From: an uncultured Selenomonadales bacterium | GTDB taxonomy: Bacteria; Bacillota; Negativicutes; Selenomonadales; Selenomonadaceae | Length of the DNA: 12,287 nucleotides | NCBI GenBank assembly: GCA_937910665.1 | Contig: CALEPR010000073.1 | Span: 1-12,287 of the forward strand | Reading direction: 5' to 3' | In this document: positions 7,180 through 12,287 of the stretch, in pieces | Layout: each line of letters opens with the position of its first letter | Numbering within the stretch: position 1 is the stretch's first letter | Notes under the pieces: model-generated | Seen by the model: only the letters and a program-made list of their open reading frames with translations | Databases searched by the model: none | Told to the model about the DNA's origin: nothing | Made by a program: the position numbers and the translations under genes

Positions 7180-7276
7180 TTTTCTTCAGCAAAATAAAAA
7201 TTGTCGCGGAAATAATTGAAAAGTTCCCAATCAATCGCTTAACAATTTTGCTATAAAAATTTTTGAGGTGACTTGA

Positions 7277-7777
7277 ATGGAAAGTCTTTATGTTTCAGAA
7301 ATTACAGTTCTGGGAATAGGAAATACAATTCTGAGCGACGAAGGTTTTGGAGTTCGCGTCGTCGAGTATCTGCAAAAAAATTTTACCTTCCCTGAAAATG
7401 TTTCTTTAATCGACGGCGGAACTTTGGGCGTTGAATTGGAACATTTTATTATCGGCACAAAAAAACTTTTGATAATTGATTCGATTGACGGCGGAGCGGA
7501 GACAGGAAAAACTTTTCATCTGCGCGGCGAAGAAATTTTAAATCACTTCACGCAAAAAATTTCCGCTCACGAAATTGGTATCCAAGATATTTTGACGATG
7601 TTGGAAATCACAGGAAAAAAAATTCCCGTCGTCGAGCTTTTGGGCGTACAACCTTACAGCCTCGACGCAGGAGTTGAACTTACCGAGCCGATGAAAAAAC
7701 TTGTTCCAATTTTCGCGGAAAAAGCTGTTGAAATTTTAAAAAATTGGGACTGTAAGGAAATCAGAGATCACGACTGA
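7277..7777 (+). CDS. hyaD: [NiFe]-hydrogenase maturation endopeptidase (HyaD/HybD family)
   Basis: Cuts the C-terminal peptide from the hydrogenase large subunit after nickel has been inserted, the last step of active-site assembly in the cytosol. The 166-aa length fits family M52. Visible motifs: VLGIGNTILSDEGFGVRV near the N-terminus, IDGGTLG (45-51), DSIDGG (68-73) and SAHEIGIQD (96-104). By analogy with E. coli HybD, the metal-sensing residues are Glu22, Asp68 and His98, all present. GVQPYSLD near the C-terminus is also typical. GAGGTG before ATG 7277 gives good spacing. No hydrogenase subunit or hyp gene is in the window, so the partner large subunit must be outside it. The next gene follows after 50 bp on the same strand and may be co-transcribed. 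The symbol denotes the family rather than a proven partner. Confidence 0.92.
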   Translation: MESLYVSEITVLGIGNTILSDEGFGVRVVEYLQKNFTFPENVSLIDGGTLGVELEHFIIGTKKLLIIDSIDGGAETGKTFHLRGEEILNHFTQKISAHEIGIQDILTMLEITGKKIPVVELLGVQPYSLDAGVELTEPMKKLVPIFAEKAVEILKNWDCKEIRDHD

Positions 7778-7827
7778 CTTCAAATTTCTGACTGCTAAAA
7801 AAAACTGACTGAAAGGAATTTTTTTTC

Positions 7828-8673
7828 ATGACGATTGATTTTCACACACATATTTTTCCCGACAAAATTTCTGCCGCCGCCATTGAAAAACTGAGTCGCA
7901 CAAGTAAAACTGTTCCCTTCACGGACGGCACGGTTGACGACTTGTTAAATTCAATGGAAAAATTCGGCGTGGATTTTTCGATAATTTTGCCTGTCGCAAC
8001 AAATTCCGCGCAGGTGGAAAAAATAAACAATTCTGCCGCCGCTCTGAATGAAAAATTTTTTGGACGCGGAATAATTTCCTTTGCGAGTATGCATCCTGAT
8101 TTTGAAAATTATCGCGTAGAACTTTCAAGAATAAAAAATCTTGGCTTCAAAGGTTTGAAAGTTCATCCTGTCTATCAAGATACAAATTTGGACGACAAAA
8201 AATATTTGCAAATTTTTGACCGCGCCGCCGAACTGGATTTAATTGTCGTCACTCACGCAGGTTTCGATATTGGTTTTCCCGGAGTTGTGAAATGTTCGCC
8301 GCAAATGTCAAGAAATGTTGTCGAGAAAATTGGCGAATTTAAATTTGTTTTGGCGCATATGGGCGGCTGGAAAAATTGGGACGAAGTTTTGAGTCAACTT
8401 GCGGACAAAAAAATTTTTCTGGATACTTCCTTCTCCACAGGAAAAATTTTTCCGCGTAGCGATTCTGTTTGGCAAGAAAAAGATTTGTATTTGTTGGATG
8501 AAAAAATTTTTGTTCGATTTGTAAAAACTTTCGGCGCAGAAAAAATTTTGTTCGGAACTGACAGCCCTTGGACTTCGGCGGGAGATTCGATTGACTTCAT
8601 AAAAAATTTATCAATCACCGACGCAGAAAAAAATAAAATTCTCGGAGAAAATGCCGAGCGATTGTTGAAATAA
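7828..8673 (+). CDS. Amidohydrolase_2 family metal-dependent hydrolase
   Basis: A TIM-barrel hydrolase of the amidohydrolase-related family (PF04909/COG2159 type), which includes decarboxylases such as ACMSD and various lactonases. The metal ligands are all visible: His6 and His8 in DFHTHIFP, His143 in VVTHAGFD, His177 in LAHMGGW and Asp245 in LFGTDSPW. KGLKVHP (108-114) is the strand-4 segment. FGTDSPW close to the C-terminus is characteristic of the COG2159 group. The length of 281 aa is usual, and AAAGGA 10 nt before ATG supports the start. The substrate cannot be read from the sequence. It follows the hydrogenase protease by 50 bp; I see no functional link, so shared transcription may be incidental. 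TatD DNases are a more distant alternative. Confidence 0.85.
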   Translation: MTIDFHTHIFPDKISAAAIEKLSRTSKTVPFTDGTVDDLLNSMEKFGVDFSIILPVATNSAQVEKINNSAAALNEKFFGRGIISFASMHPDFENYRVELSRIKNLGFKGLKVHPVYQDTNLDDKKYLQIFDRAAELDLIVVTHAGFDIGFPGVVKCSPQMSRNVVEKIGEFKFVLAHMGGWKNWDEVLSQLADKKIFLDTSFSTGKIFPRSDSVWQEKDLYLLDEKIFVRFVKTFGAEKILFGTDSPWTSAGDSIDFIKNLSITDAEKNKILGENAERLLK

Positions 8674-8684
8674 TTTTTTTGTTT

Positions 8685-8719
8685 CAATGATTCATATTTT
8701 TTTTGAATAACAGTCATTG
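8685..8719 (+). terminator. Weak hairpin after the amidohydrolase gene
   Basis: CAATGATTCA (8685-8694) can pair with TGAA and TCATTG (8704-8719) around a T-rich loop, interrupted by a bulge. A T7 run lies just before it rather than after, so it is a poor terminator on the plus strand. It is listed as the only candidate for ending the hydrolase transcript. Confidence 0.2.
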
Positions 8720-8740
8720 CAGAGAAAACTATCACGCTCA

Positions 8741-8776
8741 CAAAAATAGCCGCCTAAGCGCAAAAAACTTGGCGGC
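8741..8776 (-). terminator. Rho-independent terminator of aspS
   Basis: GCCGCC (8749-8754) pairs exactly with GGCGGC (8771-8776), extended by AAG/CTT across a one-base bulge, around a loop of nine. Read on the minus strand the stem is followed by TATTTTTG (8748-8741). It lies about 73 nt beyond the aspS stop. The space between also holds a perfect tandem GATGAGCA (8785-8800). Confidence 0.7.
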
Positions 8777-8849
8777 TTGCAAAAGATGAGCAGATGAGCA
8801 GTAAAAATATTTATATTAACTGATTTTTTCAGGCTGTGTGGGTGAAAAT

Positions 8850-10643
8850 TTATTGCTTGTCAGCCTTTTTTACTGTTGTCTTGATATAAAGTTCGCGGAG
8901 TTGTTTTTCGTCGACTTCACTCGGCGCATGGCTCATCGGATCGACTGCACTCTGAGTTTTCGGAAATGCAATCACGTCGCGAATAGATTTTCTCTTCGCC
9001 ATTAACATTATCAACCTGTCAAGCCCGAAAGCAATTCCACCGTGCGGAGGAGTTCCATACTCGAAAGCGTCCATCAAGAAACCAAATTTTGCTCGCGCTT
9101 CTTCCTTAGTCAAACCAATCGCCTCAAAAACTTTTTCCTGCAAATCGCTTTGATAAATTCTCAAACTTCCGCCGCCGACTTCCACGCCATTCAAAACAAT
9201 GTCATAAGCATTTGCTTTTACTTTTTCCGGTGCAGTCAACAAAAATTCTACATCTTCTTCGCGCGGTGCGGTGAATGGGTGGTGCATCGCTTTATATCTT
9301 TTTTCTTCCTCGACGTATTCGAACATTGGAAAGTCAACAATCCACAAGAAACAAAGTTTGTCCTCATCAATCAAATTTCTGCGTCTTGCCATTTCCAGTC
9401 GAAGTTCACCGAGTGCTTGAGCAACTACTGCAGGTTTATCACCGACAACTAAAAGCAGATCTCCTGTCTTTGCGCCCGTCGCCTGTTTAATTTTTTCAAA
9501 AGTTTCATCGCTGTAAAATTTTTTGAAAGGCGATTTAATTCCTTCCTCGCTGTACTGAATCCAAGCCAAACCTTTCGCTCCGTAAATTTTCACATACTCG
9601 ACCAAGCCGTCAAGTTCGCGGCGGGGAATATTTGCGTAGTCGTCGACTTTGATAACTTTGACTTGTCCGCCATTTTCCAAAACGCTGGTGAAAACTTTGA
9701 AGTCAGAGCCTTTGACAAATTCCGAAATGTCTTGAAGTTCCATTCCAAAACGCAAATCAGGTTTATCGCTGCCGAAACGATCCATCGCTTCCTGCCAACT
9801 CATTCGCAAGAAAGGCGTTTCAATTTTCACGTCCAAAGATTTTTCAAAAATATTTTTAACTAAACCTTCCATCAAAGTTAAAATATCTTCCTGATTCAAA
9901 AATGAAGTTTCAATATCAAGCTGAGTAAATTCCGGCTGTCTGTCTGCGCGTAAATCTTCGTCGCGGAAACAGCGGACAATCTGAAAATATTTTTCAAAAC
10001 CTGAAACCATTAAAAGCTGTTTAAAAATTTGCGGAGACTGAGGGAGCGCGTAAAATTGTCCTGGGTTCAAACGACTCGGCACAAGAAAATCTCTCGCGCC
10101 TTCCGGAGTTGAGCGGCAGAGCATCGGCGTTTCAATTTCCAAGAAACCATTTTCGTCCAGATAGTCGCGCATAATTTTTGCGACGCGGTGACGAAGCATA
10201 ATATTTTTTTGCATCTCTGCGCGGCGAAGGTCTAAATATCTGTAGCGAAGCCTGACATTTTCATCAACGTCAATTCCATCCTGAATGTAGAACGGCGGAG
10301 TTTTTGCCTTATTTAAAATTCTGAGTTCGCTGACGACAACTTCAATTTCTCCTGTCGCCATTTTCGGATTGACAGTTTCTTCACTGCGCGAGCGAACTTT
10401 TCCGCGAACGCCGATTACAAATTCATTTCTCAAAGTTTCGGCTTTTGAAAAACTTTCGCTCATTTCTGCCGCATCAAAAACAATTTGAACAATTCCGCTG
10501 CGGTCACGCATATCGACAAAAATTAAACCGCCGTGATCGCGGCGGCGTGAAACCCAACCGGCAAGCTGAACTTCCTTGCCTTCGTCTGCCTTGCGAATCT
10601 CTCCGCAGTTACAATTTCTTTCCAAACCTTTCAGTGTTTCCAA
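8850..10643 (-). CDS. aspS: Aspartyl-tRNA synthetase, bacterial type, probably non-discriminating
   Basis: Charges tRNA-Asp with aspartate in the cytosol. The 597-aa protein is the bacterial class IIb form: an N-terminal OB anticodon domain (about 1-110), the catalytic core with RYLDLRR (135-141), TPEGARDFLVPSR (179-191), QSPQ (202-205), motif 2 FRDEDLRADRQPEFTQ (226-241), a GAD insertion (about 290-420), and motif 3 GIAFGLDRL (536-544). In the OB domain the sequence RRRDHGG carries His37. E. coli, which is specific for tRNA-Asp, has Leu here, whereas the non-discriminating enzyme of Pseudomonas aeruginosa has His. This suggests it also charges tRNA-Asn for GatCAB amidation. Start: TTG 10643, 7 nt after a perfect AAGGAGGT (10651-10658). 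Longer in-frame starts run through the promoter and are rejected. The leader is only about 22 nt, so no T-box fits. Confidence 0.97.
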   Translation of the reverse strand: METLKGLERNCNCGEIRKADEGKEVQLAGWVSRRRDHGGLIFVDMRDRSGIVQIVFDAAEMSESFSKAETLRNEFVIGVRGKVRSRSEETVNPKMATGEIEVVVSELRILNKAKTPPFYIQDGIDVDENVRLRYRYLDLRRAEMQKNIMLRHRVAKIMRDYLDENGFLEIETPMLCRSTPEGARDFLVPSRLNPGQFYALPQSPQIFKQLLMVSGFEKYFQIVRCFRDEDLRADRQPEFTQLDIETSFLNQEDILTLMEGLVKNIFEKSLDVKIETPFLRMSWQEAMDRFGSDKPDLRFGMELQDISEFVKGSDFKVFTSVLENGGQVKVIKVDDYANIPRRELDGLVEYVKIYGAKGLAWIQYSEEGIKSPFKKFYSDETFEKIKQATGAKTGDLLLVVGDKPAVVAQALGELRLEMARRRNLIDEDKLCFLWIVDFPMFEYVEEEKRYKAMHHPFTAPREEDVEFLLTAPEKVKANAYDIVLNGVEVGGGSLRIYQSDLQEKVFEAIGLTKEEARAKFGFLMDAFEYGTPPHGGIAFGLDRLIMLMAKRKSIRDVIAFPKTQSAVDPMSHAPSEVDEKQLRELYIKTTVKKADKQ

Positions 10644-10671
10644 AAAAATTACCTCCTTAACAGTGAAGTTA

Positions 10672-10700
10672 ATAATAATTAAAGGCGGCGAGTCTGTCAA
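10672..10700 (-). promoter_or_regulatory. Sigma-A promoter of aspS
   Basis: On the minus strand TTGACA (10700-10695, perfect -35) and TATTAT (10677-10672, 5 of 6 -10) are separated by exactly 17 bp. Transcription would begin near 10665, directly before the SD at 10658-10651. This is the strongest promoter visible in the window. Confidence 0.8.
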
Positions 10701-10710
10701 CGTCGCTTTC

Positions 10711-10870
10711 AGAAAAAAATTTTAGAAGCTGTATGCACAGCTTCAGGGGTTAGGAATTAGGGGTTAGTTTAATTAGGAGTGAGGAATTAAATTTTATTCC
10801 TCCTTCCTAATTCCTAATTACTAATTCGCCCAGCCCCAGAACTTGTGAATACAAGTTCTAAAAATTTTCT
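10711..10870. repeat. 160-bp near-palindromic element with two hairpins and a heptamer core
   Basis: The ends mirror each other: AGAAAAAAATTTTAGAAG on the left, and on the right TTCTAAAAATTTTCT, which reads AGAAAATTTTTAGAA in reverse complement. Inside each end sits a perfect small hairpin: GAAGCTGT-atgc-ACAGCTTC (10725-10744) and AGAACTTGT-gaat-ACAAGTTCT (10838-10859). Next come AGGGG and CCCC, then arms of 7-bp units (GGGGTTA, GGAATTA on the left; TTCCTAA, TTCCTAA on the right) that can fold on each other across 10750-10828. No reading frame of note is present. It looks like a MITE or other palindromic repeat. Related pieces lie at 1538-1557 and 4488-4557. It fills most of the 314-bp gap between aspS and rapZ. 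Confidence 0.72.
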
Positions 10871-10895
10871 GGGAAGTCTGTTTCAAATTTTCGCC

Positions 10896-10924
10896 TTGCA
10901 CTATTTTTTCCTGCTGAATATAAT
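10896..10924 (+). promoter_or_regulatory. Sigma-A type promoter of rapZ
   Basis: TATAAT (10919-10924), a perfect -10, is 17 bp downstream of TTGCAC (10896-10901), which matches the first three bases of the -35 consensus. The predicted start near 10931 gives a leader of about 27 nt. It lies just outside the right end of the palindromic element. Confidence 0.65.
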
Positions 10925-10957
10925 AAAAAAAATTTTTGAATCGAGGAAGTGATTTTT

Positions 10958-11890
10958 GTGGAAAAAGATTTTGTCGAGGGCTTTCAAGAGATTTCAGAGG
11001 ACGAAAAAAATTTTGATGAACCGCGACTTGTCATTGTTACAGGAATGAGCGGTAGCGGAAAAACTCAAGCCTGCAGATTTTTGGAGGACTTGGGATATTT
11101 TTGCGTGGATAATTTGCCGCCAGTTTTTATTCCGAAATTTGTCGAACTTTGTTCGCACGCCTCCAGCCATGTCAACAGAATTGTTTTGGTTGTGGATACC
11201 AGGAGCAGAGAATTTTTTGATAATTTAATTCAGGTTCTGGAAGAAATGGACAAAAATAATCAAGATTATGAAATGCTTTTCATGGACGCATCGGACGACG
11301 CAATTATTCGCCGCTACAAAGAAACTCGCCGCCGTCATCCAATGGCTCCTTCCTCAAGAATTTCCGAAGGCGTGGCAAAAGAAAGAAGTCGGCTGGAAAG
11401 TGTGCGCGGAAAAGCAACTTACATTATCGACACTTCAAATCTTGCAAAGTCTGAGCTGCGCGAAAAAATTCGCCAACTTTTTGGCAAGCATGAAGGAATT
11501 GGAATGAATATTTCTGTTTTAAGTTTCGGTTTCAAATTTGGTATGCCGCTCGATGCAGATATGGTTCTTGATGTAAGATTTTTGCCGAATCCATTTTATA
11601 TTGAAAATCTTCGGCACAAGAGCGGAACTGTTCAGGAAGTTGCAGATTATATTTCCGAAAAAACTGTCACTCAAGATTTTCTTAAAAAATTGGATCCATT
11701 TGTAGAATTTTTAATTCCTCAGTACGTCAAAGAAGGAAAAAGTCAGCTTGTTATCGCCGTCGGCTGCACAGGCGGTATGCACAGGAGTGTTTTTGTCGCG
11801 AAACATATTTTCGATATTTTGGCAAAGAAAGGTTACATAGTTAATCTTGAACATCGCGACTTGATGAAAAATGATGTCTGGGAAACTTAA
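10958..11890 (+). CDS. rapZ: RapZ/YvcJ family nucleotide-binding protein (RNase adapter)
   Basis: In E. coli RapZ guides RNase E to the small RNA GlmZ and so controls amino-sugar synthesis; in Bacillus the homologue YvcJ binds nucleotides and affects competence. The role here is therefore only partly predictable. The N-terminal P-loop domain has Walker A GMSGSGKT (29-36), then GYFCVDNLPP, VVDTRSREF and the RRYKETRRRHP segment (118-128). The C-terminal domain shows GFKFGMPLDADMVLDVRF (191-208), GCTGGMHRSV (269-278) and EHRDL (298-302). Length 310 aa is normal. GTG 10958 is preferred: GAGG at 10943-10946 is 11 nt away, while GTG 10949 would leave only 2 nt. It has its own promoter. In many Bacillota yvcK and whiA follow directly; here the downstream stretch holds only a decayed toxin-antitoxin-like locus. 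Confidence 0.95.
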   Translation: MEKDFVEGFQEISEDEKNFDEPRLVIVTGMSGSGKTQACRFLEDLGYFCVDNLPPVFIPKFVELCSHASSHVNRIVLVVDTRSREFFDNLIQVLEEMDKNNQDYEMLFMDASDDAIIRRYKETRRRHPMAPSSRISEGVAKERSRLESVRGKATYIIDTSNLAKSELREKIRQLFGKHEGIGMNISVLSFGFKFGMPLDADMVLDVRFLPNPFYIENLRHKSGTVQEVADYISEKTVTQDFLKKLDPFVEFLIPQYVKEGKSQLVIAVGCTGGMHRSVFVAKHIFDILAKKGYIVNLEHRDLMKNDVWET

Positions 11891-11902
11891 AAAGAAAATT
11901 AA

Positions 11903-12000
11903 GAAGATGTTCATAAACGTTTAAGCAAGGAGTGGGGATGCGAAATTTTAATCATAGCCTCTGAAAATGCTGCCAGAAGTTCTAAAGACGAAGATTAGCG
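11903..12000 (+). other. Intergenic stretch with short coding-like fragments
   Basis: Between rapZ and the hicB-like gene no complete gene is seen. AAGGAG (11927-11932) precedes ATG 11938, but that frame stops after 8 codons. A second frame is open from 11903 to a TAG at 11998-12000 without a start codon, giving residues such as EILIIASENAARSSKDED. This looks like debris of a former gene, though chance is not excluded. Confidence 0.25.
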
Positions 12001-12009
12001 ATATAATTA

Positions 12010-12072
12010 ATGAAGTCAAATTATGTCAAAGACATTGTTGGCGTACTGAAACAGACAGGTGATTTAGATTGA
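12010..12072 (+). pseudogene. Possible remnant of a HicA-like toxin C-terminus
   Basis: A 20-codon frame, MKSNYVKDIVGVLKQTGDLD, ends 12 bp before the hicB-like start. HicA-type toxins usually precede their antitoxin at such spacing and end with a helix of the form K-x-Y-x-V-(x)n-L-(x)n-G/N-L. The fragment resembles that tail, but the toxin body with its catalytic His is absent, and upstream in this frame is a stop (12004-12006). The adjacent frame, ISDIINEVK, would join to it by a -1 shift near 12016, which hints at a frameshifted gene. The similarity is short and may be chance. Confidence 0.35.
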
Positions 12073-12084
12073 AGGTGAATTGAA

Positions 12085-12270
12085 ATGACTGAATTTGAGT
12101 ACAAAGGTTATTACACAAAGATTCGCTACAACGCGGAAGAAAAATGGTATTCAGGAAAATTGGAAGGCATCCGCGACCTGGTAAATTTTGGCAGTGAGCA
12201 TATTGACAACTTGGAGCAAGAATTTCATTTGGCACGGAAATCAATTTTTGAATATGAGTTTCATGAGTAA
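12085..12270 (+). CDS. HicB-like antitoxin, truncated
   Basis: The 61-aa product matches the N-terminal partial RNase-H-like fold of HicB family antitoxins: FEYKGYYTKIRYNAEE, then a Gly-Lys strand, GIRDLVNFGSE and a helix NLEQEFHLARKSIFEYE. Full proteins of this type are about 100-120 aa and go on to a ribbon-helix-helix DNA-binding domain. Here the frame stops in the helix, so the DNA-binding part is missing. The start has AAGGTGA 6 nt upstream. HicB neutralises the HicA mRNA interferase and represses the operon. With no intact hicA upstream, this is probably a relic or an orphan antitoxin. The window ends 17 bp later, so a frameshifted continuation cannot be excluded. Confidence 0.72.
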   Translation: MTEFEYKGYYTKIRYNAEEKWYSGKLEGIRDLVNFGSEHIDNLEQEFHLARKSIFEYEFHE

Positions 12271-12287
12271 ATAAGGATTCATCAAGC

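Noticed and set aside
7180..7276. Promoter for the hydrogenase protease (TATAAA at 7252-7257)
   Set aside because: No -35 box is found at any acceptable spacing, and the AT-rich context makes the -10 match uninformative.
10644..10700. N-terminal extension of AspRS by 19 residues
   Set aside because: These codons overlap the SD, the predicted transcription start and the TTGACA/TATTAT promoter, so they are not translated.
10644..10720. T-box riboswitch upstream of aspS
   Set aside because: The predicted leader is about 22 nt, far too short, and no T-box core sequence or specifier stem is seen.

Overview
The window reads as chromosomal DNA of a low-GC, strict-SD bacterium of the Bacillota type. 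Genes carry strong AGGAGG-like ribosome sites, often followed by a run of T and a TTG or GTG start. The gene set fits that group: a dprA-topA order, RapZ, HtpG, an AspRS with a GAD insertion, and a [NiFe]-hydrogenase maturation protease. A diderm Firmicute of the Negativicutes type is my best guess, at low confidence, because no rRNA or clade-specific marker is present. There are no rRNA or tRNA genes, no CRISPR array and no intact insertion sequence.

Left part (1-2809): a probable ADP-ribose pyrophosphatase (Nudix) and an M50 site-2-type membrane protease form a short unit. After a gap holding a hairpin-like repeat and a sigma-A-type promoter comes dprA, which loads ssDNA in transformation.

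Centre (2837-4664): directly behind dprA, where Bacillota usually have topA, lies a 552-codon gene that is plainly derived from DNA topoisomerase I. Its active site appears dismantled. The catalytic tyrosine aligns with Phe, the TOPRIM acidic residues are partly replaced, the arch (domain II) regions are missing, yet three C-terminal zinc ribbons are perfect. This is the most unusual thing in the window. The gene ends inside a heptamer-type repeat and is followed by a roughly 90-bp MITE-like element with inverted ends and flanking direct repeats.

Right part (4665-10643): rpiB (minus) diverges from htpG (plus) across a control region with three related motif copies. A lone hydrogenase maturation protease, an amidohydrolase_2 hydrolase, and aspS (minus) follow. 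aspS has a clear promoter and terminator, no room for a T-box, and a residue typical of non-discriminating AspRS.

End (10644-12287): a 160-bp near-palindromic element with two perfect small hairpins and a heptamer core sits upstream of rapZ, which has its own promoter. The window closes with a decayed-looking hicA/hicB-type toxin-antitoxin locus.

The genes are mostly housekeeping: nucleotide hygiene, membrane proteolysis, DNA processing, pentose phosphate metabolism, a chaperone, translation and RNA-linked regulation. The accessory signal lies in the topA-derived gene and in the small repeats that fill the gaps between genes.
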